A stretch of DNA of 64,000 nucleotides. Source: Comamonadaceae bacterium (GTDB taxonomy: Bacteria; Pseudomonadota; Gammaproteobacteria; Burkholderiales; Burkholderiaceae_C). The stretch lies in the NCBI GenBank assembly GCA_947455465.1, contig CANGNS010000008.1, positions 1-64,000 of the forward strand. The letters run 5' to 3'. Positions 26,343 through 39,849 of this stretch are shown here, piece by piece. The translations under genes were made by a program, and so were the position numbers. Every line of letters starts with the position of its first letter. Within the stretch, counting starts at the first letter, position 1. The notes below the pieces were generated by a model, which worked only from the letters and a program-made list of their open reading frames with translations, made no database searches and was not told the DNA's origin.

Positions 26343-26499
26343 GCGGCCCTCCGTCGGCTGACTGGCCGCGTTCGGCTTGTTCGGCCAATCGTTGCAGGCG
26401 GGTTTTTTCGCGGGCGATGCGCAAGTCTCGCATTTGCCACCACGCGAACAGGCCTGCGGCGATCAGCAGGGCGGCAACCTCAATCACCTTGAGCGACAC
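26332..26499 (-). CDS. Small 55-aa membrane-anchored protein after crtB (not in ORF track)
   Basis: A GTG start gives 55 residues: an N-terminal membrane helix (VIEVAALLIAAGLFAWWQM) followed by a charged, probably helical tail (RIAREKTRLQRLAEQAERGQ). It begins 6 bases after the crtB stop, and its stop codon lies 8 bases inside the next gene (GCATGCATCCTGA), the spacing of a translationally coupled operon. I do not recognise the family. The topology resembles small scaffold or assembly proteins. Support is from frame, coupling and composition only. Confidence 0.65.
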   Translation of the reverse strand: MSLKVIEVAALLIAAGLFAWWQMRDLRIAREKTRLQRLAEQAERGQSADGGPHAS

Positions 26500-26505
26500 G
26501 GCAGC

Positions 26506-27579
26506 TTAGCGGTTGGAGCGCTGGCGCTGTTCCAGGCGGCCGAACAGGTCGACCATCCACTCCACGCGCTCGTCAAAGCTGCGTTTGGGTAGCGTCCAGG
26601 GCCTTTGCTCGGCCGCCGGTCGGCGGTCGCGGCTGACCACATCGACCAAAAACACGATGGCTGGCACCGGGCTGATCGGTACGGCAGGCATAGACGGCGC
26701 GCGCAGCGCCACCGAGGCCGCGCGGGCAATCAGCGCCAGCTTGCGGCTGGTAGATACCACCGTGCGCCGGTCCACCGAGTTGAGGCCCTCGCGCTCCAGT
26801 TGTTTGCCGATTTCGGCATACACCAGGCGCGCGGCCTGGATGGCGGGGCGGCAATCCCAGGGCAGCTCGGCCAGGCCAAATTCGCCACGGCGGTACAGCA
26901 CATCGGCGCGCAACAGCAGGCGCTGGGTGAAGGCGGCGATGCGGGCGTCAAACACCGGGTTGGCCAGCCACGCATCAGCATCCATGCCGATTTCGCGAAA
27001 CCAGGCGCGCGGCAGGTACAGGCGACCGTTGCGGGCGTCCTCGCCCACGTCGCGGGCGATATTGGTCAGCTGCATGGCCACACCCATTTCGCAGGCGCGG
27101 GCGATGGCCGTGTCAGTGGATGCACCCATGATGATGGACATCATGGCGCCCACCGTGCCCGCTACACGGGCGCCATAGGCTTCGACATCGGCCAGGGTCT
27201 CGTAACGGCGGCCTTGCGAGTCCCATAAAAACCCGTCCAGCAAAGCGTCCAGCAAACCACGCGGTATGCCGTAGCGGTGCACCACATGGGCCAGCGCACG
27301 GTCGGCATCTTGGGTGCCTGGGCGGCCTTCGTAGATGTCGTCCAGGCGCTTTTGCAGGTCTTGCATGGCCAGCGTGGCGTCCTGGCCCAGGTCGATGGCG
27401 TCGTCGGCCAGTCGGCAGTAGGCGTAAAGCGCAGTGGCCGGCGGGCGCAGGCGCACGGGCAGCAGCTTGGAGGCGGCAAAGAACGACTTGGAGCCGCCGC
27501 GCATGAGCTCGCGGCAGGCGTCCAAATCGTAGGCCTGGGGCAGGGTGGCCACGGGGTTCTCAGGCGAAGCTTGTGACAT
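26506..27579 (-). CDS. crtB: Phytoene synthase CrtB
   Basis: This 357-residue squalene/phytoene synthase condenses two geranylgeranyl diphosphates to phytoene. Visible motifs are the first aspartate-rich region YCRLADDAIDLG and the second, QLTNIARDVGEDARNGRLYLP. FYRGEFGL-like YRRGEFGLAELPWDCR follows. The start overlaps the crtI stop by about 20 bases. The C-terminal 80 residues include a hydrophobic segment (VPAIVFLVDVVSRDRR). It is normal in length and intact. Confidence 0.95.
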   Translation of the reverse strand: MSQASPENPVATLPQAYDLDACRELMRGGSKSFFAASKLLPVRLRPPATALYAYCRLADDAIDLGQDATLAMQDLQKRLDDIYEGRPGTQDADRALAHVVHRYGIPRGLLDALLDGFLWDSQGRRYETLADVEAYGARVAGTVGAMMSIIMGASTDTAIARACEMGVAMQLTNIARDVGEDARNGRLYLPRAWFREIGMDADAWLANPVFDARIAAFTQRLLLRADVLYRRGEFGLAELPWDCRPAIQAARLVYAEIGKQLEREGLNSVDRRTVVSTSRKLALIARAASVALRAPSMPAVPISPVPAIVFLVDVVSRDRRPAAEQRPWTLPKRSFDERVEWMVDLFGRLEQRQRSNR

Positions 27580-29131
27580 CAGGTACCACCTCTTGGAGCA
27601 TTTTTGCGGACATCAGCACGCTGGGCACACCCGCACCAGGCTGGCTGCTGGCGCCCACCATGTACAGGCCTTGCACGTCCTCTGAGCGGTTGTGCGGCCT
27701 GAACCAGGCGCTTTGCACCAGGATGGGCTCCAAGCCAAAGCCCGCGCCTTTGTAGGACCATAAACGGTCTTGAAAATCTTGTGGCGTGGTCACTTTGGAG
27801 GAGACTACATGCCGCTTCAGGTCGGGCAGTACGCTTTCTTGCAAAGCGGTGGCAATCGCGTCGCGGTACTGCTCGGCAACCGCCGGCCAGTCCGTGCCGC
27901 TGCTCAGGTTGGGCACGACCGAGAGTGCATAAAAACTGTCGCAACCCGGTGGCGCCAAAGACGGGTCGGTAGCGGTGGGCCGATACAAATACAGGCTGAA
28001 ATCTTTGGACAGCGTGTGATTTTTAAAAATGTCTTGCAGCAAGCCTTTGTAGCGCGGGCCCAGCACCATCATGTGGTGAGGCACGTCGGTGTACTGGCGG
28101 TCGGTGCCAAAGTACCAAACAAAGAGGCCTGAGGAATACTTGCCTTTGGCGATGCGTTTATCCGTCCAATGTTTTCGGTGCTGCGGCTCCACCAAGTGCC
28201 GGTAGGTCCAGGCGGCATCGCCATTGCTGACGACGATATCGGCCGCAATGAATTCGCCGTTGGCCAGTTCCACGCCACGGGCACGCCCGTCTTGCACGCG
28301 GATGCGGGTGACCGGCGTGTTGTAGCGGAGGGGCACACCACGCCCTTCGAGCAGATTGACCAACTCCCGCACGATGGCGCCCGTGCCGCCCATGGCCGAG
28401 TGCACGCCCCAGCGCCGCTCCAGCGCGTGAATGAGCGCATACACGCAAGTGACCGAGTACGGATTGCCGCCGATCAGCAGCGGATGAAAACTCATGACGA
28501 TACGCAGCTTGGGGTGCGTGATGTGCTGGGCCACCAGGCTGTAAATAGAGCGCCAGGCCTGCATGCGGGCCAAGTTGGGCAGGGCTTTGATGACGTCGCT
28601 CAGGGTCTCAAAAGGAATCATGCCCAGCTCTTGAAAACCGAGCTGAAAGCAGCGGTCCGAGGCTTGCATCAAGTCTTTAAAGCCTTGTACGTCTTGCGGG
28701 CTTAAGCGGCCGATTTGCTCCAGCATGGCGTCGTCATCGTTGCTGTAGTCAAAGTGGGTGCCGTCGTCAAAGCGGATGCGGTAAAAGGGCGCCATCAATC
28801 GCAGGTCCACGTGGTCTTGCATGCGCTTGCCGCACAGGGTAAAGAGCTCTTCAATCAGGTGCGGCAAGGTGATTATGGTGGGGCCCGCATCAAAGGTAAA
28901 GCCGTCTTGCTGGTGCACATAGGCGCGGCCGCCGGGTGCGTCCAGTTTTTCCAGCATCTGCACGCGGTAGCCTTTGACCGACAAGCGAATGGCTGCGGCC
29001 AGGCCGCCAAAGCCGGTGCCAATCACTACGGCTGCGGGTGCCCGGCGCCCGCTGGTCAGCCCAGGGCCGCCCTGGCCGCTGTCTGCGCCGCCGTCGCCCA
29101 GACAGTCAATGGATTTGAATAACAGTGTCAT
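27560..29131 (-). CDS. crtI: Phytoene desaturase CrtI
   Basis: This 523-residue FAD-dependent desaturase introduces double bases of conjugation into phytoene to give neurosporene or lycopene. The FAD motif AVVIGTGFGGLAAAIRLSVKG lies near residue 35, followed by DAGPTIITLP and the C-terminal VGASSQPGAGVPSVLMSAK motif. About 30 residues of Gly-rich extension precede the FAD domain. The number of desaturation steps, which decides between spheroidene and spirilloxanthin products, cannot be read from the sequence. It lies directly after puhE and overlaps crtB. Confidence 0.95.
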   Translation of the reverse strand: MTLLFKSIDCLGDGGADSGQGGPGLTSGRRAPAAVVIGTGFGGLAAAIRLSVKGYRVQMLEKLDAPGGRAYVHQQDGFTFDAGPTIITLPHLIEELFTLCGKRMQDHVDLRLMAPFYRIRFDDGTHFDYSNDDDAMLEQIGRLSPQDVQGFKDLMQASDRCFQLGFQELGMIPFETLSDVIKALPNLARMQAWRSIYSLVAQHITHPKLRIVMSFHPLLIGGNPYSVTCVYALIHALERRWGVHSAMGGTGAIVRELVNLLEGRGVPLRYNTPVTRIRVQDGRARGVELANGEFIAADIVVSNGDAAWTYRHLVEPQHRKHWTDKRIAKGKYSSGLFVWYFGTDRQYTDVPHHMMVLGPRYKGLLQDIFKNHTLSKDFSLYLYRPTATDPSLAPPGCDSFYALSVVPNLSSGTDWPAVAEQYRDAIATALQESVLPDLKRHVVSSKVTTPQDFQDRLWSYKGAGFGLEPILVQSAWFRPHNRSEDVQGLYMVGASSQPGAGVPSVLMSAKMLQEVVPDVTSFA

Positions 29132-29133
29132 GC

Positions 29134-29913
29134 TTATCCCTGGGGGGTGGCAGCGCTTTTATGGCGCAAGGCCCAGCGCCACAGGGCGGTGGTATCGAGG
29201 GGCAAGACGAGCATCAGGTGCTCTACGATGGCCAGCGCCAGCATGGTGCCTACCAGCACCGCGCCAACCACTTGGGCTTGGCTGTTGAGCGGGCTGGATG
29301 CATAGCCCACCAGCCACCACAGGCACAGGCCCGCCAGCACCAGCGCAAAAGGGTAAAAAGCATTGAGACGGCGCCGCCGGAAGAAGCTTTGCAAATAGGC
29401 CAGATGGCCGGGCAAAAACTCTTCACTTAGATTGCGTACCCCAAAAAACAGGTTGAGCTTGGCACTGGTGCGCATGGCCCAAAGCACCAAATAGGTACCC
29501 GTGCCCACCTGGTTGGGTGCGTCCCAGGTAATGGCCACAATGGCGCTGCCCACCAGCAAAATGGCCAGCTCATGCCAGAGCACGGCGCGCAAGGACTGCA
29601 CAAAGCGGGGCCAGCCAACCGTGCCTACCGCCAGCGCAGTGGTGCGTGGGCCGGTGATCCAGCCGGTCAGAAAGCTCAGCTCATTCCATCCCCAGGCCAG
29701 CAGGGCGCAGGTAAAGGCGCAGTAGGCGCCGGCTACGCCGGTTTGTTGTGCGGTATGGGCCAAGCCCACCAAGGCGGCCAGACCAAGCAGAGACGACAAG
29801 GCCAGGCTCAGCGCCACCGCCGAGCGCGACATACGATTGAGCAGGATGACGATGCCGGTGCTAAACCACCAGATAAATACGGCAAACCCTAGCGCGACAG
29901 TGGCATCGTTCAT
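29134..29913 (-). CDS. puhE: Photosynthetic complex assembly protein PuhE (DUF3623)
   Basis: This 259-residue membrane protein has seven or so hydrophobic segments, starting MNDATVALGFAVFIWWFSTGIVILLNR. It includes the family motif WNELSFLTGWITGPR and the conserved NLFFGVRNLSEEFLP. PuhE modulates bacteriochlorophyll production and assembly of photosynthetic complexes. The start at 29913 is chosen because the ORF-track extension has no family resemblance. It sits between acsF and crtI in the superoperon. Confidence 0.9.
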   Translation of the reverse strand: MNDATVALGFAVFIWWFSTGIVILLNRMSRSAVALSLALSSLLGLAALVGLAHTAQQTGVAGAYCAFTCALLAWGWNELSFLTGWITGPRTTALAVGTVGWPRFVQSLRAVLWHELAILLVGSAIVAITWDAPNQVGTGTYLVLWAMRTSAKLNLFFGVRNLSEEFLPGHLAYLQSFFRRRRLNAFYPFALVLAGLCLWWLVGYASSPLNSQAQVVGAVLVGTMLALAIVEHLMLVLPLDTTALWRWALRHKSAATPQG

Positions 29914-29941
29914 CCGTGGCCTTTGCGTGCGGGCCCAGACC

Positions 29942-31018
29942 TTACCAGGCCGGCACCATGCGGATCTGCTCGGGCAGTCGATGGTGCTTGACCGGCAGGA
30001 AATACAAGCGCACAAAGGTGCCCAAGCCAGAAACCGCCCACCGCGCGCGCTGCAATGCGCCGATCAGGCCGCCGCGTGCCTGGGCCTTATCCATCTGCGT
30101 TTGCACATGAAAGAGGTGTGCCAGGCCTTCGCGAAATGCCGGGTTGTCGATGTCCAGGCTGACCGGGAAGACTTGGCGCGTGATTTCGTTGGTAATGCGA
30201 AACACTTCATAGTCGTAGCTGGCGGACTCCAGCCCCATTTCCTGGTGCAGCATGGGGCGCGTGTGGTCGCGCACATACATGGTGGCATACACCGCCAGCA
30301 AAAAGAAGCGGATCCAGTAAATATTGCCGCCGCGCAGCAAATGGGGATTGGCCCGCATGATGAGCGCAAAGGACTCGCCGTGGCGAAACTCGTCATTGCA
30401 CCAGCGCTCGAACCAGCGAAAAATAGGGTGAAAGCGCTTGTCGGGGTTTCTTTCAAGCTGCCGGTATATCGTGATGTACCGGGCATACCCAATTTTTTCT
30501 GAGAGATACGTAGCGTAGAAAATGTACTTGGGCTTGAAGTAGGTATACGCCTTGGTGCGCTTGAGATCGCCCAGATCAATACCCAGGCCAAAATCTTTGA
30601 GCGACTGGTTGATAAAGCTGGCGTGGCGCGATTCGTCACGCGCCATAAAGCGCATCAGCTGTTTGATGTCGGGGTTCTCAATGTTTTTGAAAATCTCGTT
30701 GTACAAAATACAGCCCGAAAACTCGGACGTGAGCGATGAGATCAAAAAGTCCAGAAACTCCTGGCGCATTTCGGGGCTGACCTGCGAAAACCGCTCTGCC
30801 ACTTCTTTGGAAAACTCGGGCGTGCGCTGGAAGTGGTCATGGTTGTTGTCCCCTTCGTATTCGGCCATCATGGCATCCCACTCGCTGCGCACCGCCGAGA
30901 CATCAATCCGGTCCATGGCTGCAAAGTCCGTGGTGTAAAAGCGCGGGCTCAGCAAGGTGCTCTCTACCGCTTTTTGCGACGCTTTTTCTGCGGAGTCGAT
31001 GGTGGGGTTCGCTTGCAT
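29942..31018 (-). CDS. acsF: Aerobic Mg-protoporphyrin IX monomethyl ester oxidative cyclase
   Basis: This 358-residue diiron enzyme closes the isocyclic ring of bacteriochlorophyll using O2. Iron-binding motifs are visible: [26 protein letters not shown] and [13 protein letters not shown]. The C-terminal part matches AcsF through to [13 protein letters not shown]. Its presence, with no bchE in the window, means that bacteriochlorophyll can be made in oxygen. It lies between puhC and puhE, as in other betaproteobacterial PGCs. Confidence 0.97.
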   Translation of the reverse strand: MQANPTIDSAEKASQKAVESTLLSPRFYTTDFAAMDRIDVSAVRSEWDAMMAEYEGDNNHDHFQRTPEFSKEVAERFSQVSPEMRQEFLDFLISSLTSEFSGCILYNEIFKNIENPDIKQLMRFMARDESRHASFINQSLKDFGLGIDLGDLKRTKAYTYFKPKYIFYATYLSEKIGYARYITIYRQLERNPDKRFHPIFRWFERWCNDEFRHGESFALIMRANPHLLRGGNIYWIRFFLLAVYATMYVRDHTRPMLHQEMGLESASYDYEVFRITNEITRQVFPVSLDIDNPAFREGLAHLFHVQTQMDKAQARGGLIGALQRARWAVSGLGTFVRLYFLPVKHHRLPEQIRMVPAW

Positions 31019-31047
31019 GGGGTGCTCCGGATAGGGAAAAATGAGTT

Positions 31048-31518
31048 TTACTGCGGCTGCATTGCCAAAAAGCGGGCAAATTCAGCAGTGTTGGTGGGGC
31101 CGAAAGATTCCAGGTCGACGCGTTGGCCGGTGCTGGGGTCGGCCAGGGTGATGCTGCCATCGATATGGGCCCGCAGCTCAAATGGCGGAACGGCGCCGAT
31201 GCCGCGCGCATGGCGCTCGCGGGTGAGGGCCCGCAGCGCGCCGCGCACAAAACCTTGTTCACCGTAAAGGGTGGTGAGCGTCTCGCCGGTCTTGCCATCG
31301 GCTACCAGCACGCCGCCATCGGGCAGGTCCTGGAACTGCAAGGAGCGCTGCAAGGTCACTGCTGCCGCACGTTGGTCCGGGCCGTTACCGGTGATGCGTA
31401 CCAGGCCGACCGACACCAAAGAGAACGCAAGAATGCCGCCCGCGCAGTACAGCACCCATTTGGGAAAGCTGTCCGAAGCTGCGCTGGCAGTCTTGTCGGC
31501 CACGGCATAGGTGCTCAT
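31048..31518 (-). CDS. puhC: Photosynthetic complex assembly protein PuhC
   Basis: This 156-residue protein has a short cytoplasmic N-terminus, one membrane helix ([22 protein letters not shown]) and a periplasmic domain with the PuhC-type repeats [15 protein letters not shown] and [16 protein letters not shown]. PuhC assists reorganisation of the reaction centre-LH1 complex. The ATG overlaps the puhB stop (ATGA), which decides the start over the longer ORF in the track. Confidence 0.9.
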   Translation of the reverse strand: MSTYAVADKTASAASDSFPKWVLYCAGGILAFSLVSVGLVRITGNGPDQRAAAVTLQRSLQFQDLPDGGVLVADGKTGETLTTLYGEQGFVRGALRALTRERHARGIGAVPPFELRAHIDGSITLADPSTGQRVDLESFGPTNTAEFARFLAMQPQ

Positions 31519-32186
31519 GCGGGGCTCACTTGCAATGGAGGGACTTTGCTGCGGCCGACAGACGCTTGGCTGGAAGGCGTGCCCTCCAGACCTGTGGCCT
31601 GGGACCATGCACTACGCAGCTGGTCGGCAACGGTGTGCACATCGGCAATGGCGCGCAAGGTCGGTTCGGGTTTTTGGATGCGCCAGGGCCGCACACTGGG
31701 CCAAAGATGCACCCAGGCAATGCGGTCTTCGCCTTGCAAGGCCAAGGTGATGTCGCCAAAGCCTTCGTCCAGCGCCCGGATATCGGCCGCTGCAATGCGG
31801 CGCAGCGGCAAATTGAAGGCCACGGTCAGCACAATGCCCAGGCGCAGCACCATGCGCTTGTTGGTTAGCGTGTACACCGTGGTGCGGGCGGTCATCCAGG
31901 CCAGGGTCCAGACCGATGCTAGCGCGACCACGGCCAAGGGGCCGATCCACTTCACAGACTGCAGCACGGCCAACACGCCTGCGCCCGAGACCAATGCCTG
32001 CCAGGCACAGGCCAGCACCAACAGCCCGAAGTACAGCACCAGTTTGCGCAAGTGGAAGGCCGATACGGCCAGGGCCGCTGCGTCCGGCGAGCCCTGCCAC
32101 AGGATGTACTCATTGGCCGGCAGACGCTCGGGCAGGCCGTACTGCGGCTCGAATTCATACTCGTGACCGAGGTTCTCTACTGACAT
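31515..32186 (-). CDS. puhB: Photosynthetic complex assembly protein PuhB
   Basis: This 223-residue protein begins MSVENLGHEYEFEPQYGLPERLPANEYILWQGSP, the PuhB signature. It then has two or three membrane helices and a PH-like (bPH2) domain containing TVYTLTNKRMVLRLGIVLTVAFNLPL. It is a dimeric assembly factor for the reaction centre. AAGGA lies eight bases before the second ATG, so that start is chosen. It is coupled to puhC and follows puhA. Confidence 0.92.
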   Translation of the reverse strand: MSVENLGHEYEFEPQYGLPERLPANEYILWQGSPDAAALAVSAFHLRKLVLYFGLLVLACAWQALVSGAGVLAVLQSVKWIGPLAVVALASVWTLAWMTARTTVYTLTNKRMVLRLGIVLTVAFNLPLRRIAAADIRALDEGFGDITLALQGEDRIAWVHLWPSVRPWRIQKPEPTLRAIADVHTVADQLRSAWSQATGLEGTPSSQASVGRSKVPPLQVSPA

Positions 32187-32224
32187 GGTCATTCCTTCGC
32201 TGTCGTGGCCGATACGTGGCTGGT

Positions 32225-32986
32225 TTAGATCAGAGGCTCACTGCGTGCCGCATCGGCATACAAGGTGCCACCGCCGTAGTAGGCGCTGATCTTTTCCTCC
32301 TCGAGCTTGGTGATTTGGTTCGGGTTGGCAAGCGTGGGAACGGCGGCGAAATGGCGGGCATAAATAGCATGCACTTCCACCTGATTGCGCCGCACCAAAG
32401 CAAATGGTGTTGGCAGCAACACGGAACGCCCGCCGGCGATTTCGACTTCCAGGTAGCGGAACATCATTTCTGCTGAGTCGACCCAGATGTCTTTGACCGT
32501 TCCGCCTTGCTTGCCGTCGCCACCCATGACGGGCAGGCCGCGCGGATCCACGTCCTGCGGGGCCACGCTGAAAGCCGTGGCAACGCGCAGCGGCTGAATG
32601 AGCGGGGCGCCGTCGGTGCTGCGCTCGGGAACGTCGGCGCGGTTGGACCAGGCGCCTGCGCCCACACCCGAGGTCATGGCGTCGCCGGTGGGCTCTATGG
32701 GGGAACCCGAGGCCGAGCCGGTAGCTGCGCCGTGGATGGGTGGCTCTTTGCGGCTGAGGTCGGGGACGGTCACGCTATGGCCGCCCTCGAGCAAAAAGGT
32801 CTTGGGCTCGGGAATCGGGAAGCCCTTGATCACAGCCCGTCCGTTGCTGCCCGACTCCATCGGGTAGCCCTCGCGGTGGTTTTCTTGGACGAGGTAATAA
32901 ATCAGGCCAGCGAAAAATAGCCAAAACACATAAAGCAGTATTTGGGCTAGATCCACATAGCCGGTGATGTTTCCAATGGTTTGCAT
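32225..32986 (-). CDS. puhA: Photosynthetic reaction centre H subunit
   Basis: This 253-residue H subunit has one N-terminal membrane helix (AQILLYVFWLFFAGLIYYLVQENHREGYP) and a large cytoplasmic PRC-barrel domain with PRGLPVMGGDGKQGGTVKDIWVDSAE and a C-terminal YYGGGTLYADAARSEPLI. It caps the L/M core and shields the quinones. The start MQTIGNITGYVD with a GGAGAAG ribosome-binding site is preferred to the ORF-track extension. It is the only reaction-centre subunit encoded outside the puf operon, as usual. Confidence 0.96.
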   Translation of the reverse strand: MQTIGNITGYVDLAQILLYVFWLFFAGLIYYLVQENHREGYPMESGSNGRAVIKGFPIPEPKTFLLEGGHSVTVPDLSRKEPPIHGAATGSASGSPIEPTGDAMTSGVGAGAWSNRADVPERSTDGAPLIQPLRVATAFSVAPQDVDPRGLPVMGGDGKQGGTVKDIWVDSAEMMFRYLEVEIAGGRSVLLPTPFALVRRNQVEVHAIYARHFAAVPTLANPNQITKLEEEKISAYYGGGTLYADAARSEPLI

Positions 32987-33008
32987 GGCGACTTCTCCTT
33001 CTTGAAGA

Positions 33009-34445
33009 CTAGGTGCGTAGCTCGGCCAGGCCGAGGGTTGACGGGACAGTGGGTGAAAAAACAGCGTGCCGCTTGACCAGGGGGCCAATCGCGATCAGGG
33101 TGATAAACAAAAACAACATTTCCACGTGGTAGACCATGCTGTAGGCGACAGAGGGGTCGGTCAGGGCCGGGCCCCACAATCCTTGGGTGGTCAAGCCGCT
33201 GACGATGTCGCGCAAGGATCCACCAAAGAACATCGCAATACCAGCGGCAGCCGATTGCACAGCGCCCCATGCGCCCAGGGCCAATCCGACAAACTGCCCC
33301 TCCATGCGCATCGCGGTAAACAAGGTGCCAACAGCGAACAGGCCGCCGCCAAAACCGATGCCCAGCGCGCCCGCGCGGAACAACCAGCCAGCATCGAGCG
33401 GAGCGGAGAAAATCACCGCGGAGAAAGCCGGCAGCCCGGCCAGCGCCCCGTAGGCAGCCAGACGCATCGGGTCAATGCCCTTGGCCAGTTGCCGTCCGGA
33501 AAAATAAAAACCCAGGAGGCCGCCCGCTGCCAGCATGGCCGTCAGTGCACTGGTGGCGCCGACGCTGAGCTTCAAAATCTCGCCGCCATAGGGCTCTAAG
33601 ACAATGTCCTGCATATTGAAAGCGGTGGTGCCCAGCGCGGTCGCCCATAAAAACCGGCGAGCCTGGGGCAGGGCGATGAATTGCGCCCAAACGTCCCTAA
33701 ATTGGGGCTGCACGGACAACTTCAGCGCAGCGGCCCGCTGGGGATTGCGCGGCTCTTGCTTCCAAAGCGCGATCGCGTTAAGTACCAGCACCACCAGCGC
33801 ACTGCCTTGCACCACTTGTACCAAATGTTCGGGCGTGAAATTGGCAAGCAACAGGCTAAAGATCAAGCTGCCGCTGACGGCCCCTACCAGCAGCATGGTG
33901 TAGAGAAGCGCAACCACACGCGGCCGTGTCTCTTCGCTGGCCTGGTCGGTGGCCAGGGCCAAACCGGCGGTTTGCGAGGTTTGCAGACCGGCGCCGACCA
34001 GCAAAAATGCCATGCCGGCCGCTGCTTGTCCTACAAAGTCGGGCACCGGAACTTGTCCGCGCCCAGACAGTACCAACAGTGCAAATGGCATGACGGCCAA
34101 GCCGAGAAACTGAATCAAGGTGCCGCCCCACATATACGGAACGCGCCGCCAGCCAAAGGCCGATACATGTACATCGGACTGAAAACCCGTGATGGCGCGA
34201 AACGGCGCAACCAACAGGGGCAGGGCCAACATCAAGGACACCAACCACGCCGGCACGCCCAGCTCTACGATCATGACGCGGTTGAGCGTGCCGATCATCA
34301 GGGCGGTCGTCATGCCCATGGTGAATTTGAAGAGCGTCAGGCGCAGCAGGCGCGGCCAGGGCAGGCCAGCGCTGGACACGTCGGCAAAGGGCAGCCAGCT
34401 GGCCGGCATTTGCTTGGCGAACCGGGTGAAAGTTTTGACTCTCAT
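33009..34445 (-). CDS. lhaA: LH1 assembly protein LhaA (PucC/BCD family)
   Basis: This 478-residue member of the PucC-type major facilitator group has about 12 membrane segments. Typical stretches are LLRLTLFKFTMGMTTALMIGTLNRVMIVELGVPAW and GWRRVPYMWGGTLIQF. LhaA is needed for efficient LH1 assembly and probably delivers pigment. The ATG at 34445 overlaps the bchM stop. No other PucC-family gene (bch2 or pucC) occurs in the window. Confidence 0.93.
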   Translation of the reverse strand: MRVKTFTRFAKQMPASWLPFADVSSAGLPWPRLLRLTLFKFTMGMTTALMIGTLNRVMIVELGVPAWLVSLMLALPLLVAPFRAITGFQSDVHVSAFGWRRVPYMWGGTLIQFLGLAVMPFALLVLSGRGQVPVPDFVGQAAAGMAFLLVGAGLQTSQTAGLALATDQASEETRPRVVALLYTMLLVGAVSGSLIFSLLLANFTPEHLVQVVQGSALVVLVLNAIALWKQEPRNPQRAAALKLSVQPQFRDVWAQFIALPQARRFLWATALGTTAFNMQDIVLEPYGGEILKLSVGATSALTAMLAAGGLLGFYFSGRQLAKGIDPMRLAAYGALAGLPAFSAVIFSAPLDAGWLFRAGALGIGFGGGLFAVGTLFTAMRMEGQFVGLALGAWGAVQSAAAGIAMFFGGSLRDIVSGLTTQGLWGPALTDPSVAYSMVYHVEMLFLFITLIAIGPLVKRHAVFSPTVPSTLGLAELRT

Positions 34446-35140
34446 GCGCGCAGCCACTCCATGGCCTGGGACTTGTAAAAGCCGCTCGACACCCGCTGCG
34501 TGCGCACGCAGCGCCAATCGTCCAGCGCGCCATGGGCCTTCATCAATCGTGCAATGCGCTCCTCCGCCATGGGCTCGAGCCAGGGAGCCCGATCGCCACG
34601 CGGAAAGAGGCGGCCTACCGAAATCATGGCCGCCAAAAATGGCGTGCGCGGTGCAAAGGTAAATACGATAGAGCCGCTGGTGCGATCAGCCAGCTGGGCC
34701 AGCGCCTGCACCGCGTCTTCGGTCTGGTAGTGGATGATGGAGTCCATGGCGACGACGTGGTCGAAATGCCCTAGTGCGGGTGCCAACATATCGCCACTGT
34801 GAAACTCGACCAAATGCGCAACATCTGCAGGGATGCGCGCCCGTGCCAAGTTGACCAGTGTGGGTGAGAGGTCGATCGCCACCACCTGCGCACCCCGGCG
34901 CGCTGCCTCTACGGCCAAGGCACCCGTGCCACAGCCTGCGTCCAGAATGCGTTTGCCCCGCAAATCCTCACCCAGCCAGGACAGCAAGGTGGCGCGCATG
35001 CGGTCCCGGCCGGCACGCACCGTCGCGCGGATGCGGCCTACCGGCGCGTCGGAGGTGAGCTTTTCCCACGCGGCCACCGCTGTGCGATCGAAATAGTTTT
35101 CGATCTGGCCGCGGCGTTCCTGGTAGCTTGCGTTATTCAT
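34442..35140 (-). CDS. bchM: Mg-protoporphyrin IX O-methyltransferase BchM
   Basis: This 232-residue SAM-dependent methyltransferase forms the Mg-protoporphyrin monomethyl ester, the AcsF substrate. The SAM motif ILDAGCGTGALAVEAARRGAQVVAIDLS and the family N-terminus YFDRTAVAAWEKLTSDAPV are present. It follows bchL by 12 bases and is coupled to lhaA through an ATGA overlap. Confidence 0.96.
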   Translation of the reverse strand: MNNASYQERRGQIENYFDRTAVAAWEKLTSDAPVGRIRATVRAGRDRMRATLLSWLGEDLRGKRILDAGCGTGALAVEAARRGAQVVAIDLSPTLVNLARARIPADVAHLVEFHSGDMLAPALGHFDHVVAMDSIIHYQTEDAVQALAQLADRTSGSIVFTFAPRTPFLAAMISVGRLFPRGDRAPWLEPMAEERIARLMKAHGALDDWRCVRTQRVSSGFYKSQAMEWLRA

Positions 35141-35152
35141 GGGGGGTGTGCC

Positions 35153-39820
<4,668 letters not shown>

Positions 39821-39849
<29 letters not shown>

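Noticed and set aside
33681-34478. 265-aa plus-strand ORF inside lhaA
   Set aside because: Antisense of a clear 12-helix LhaA protein and rich in Gln/His/Arg, as expected for a shadow frame.
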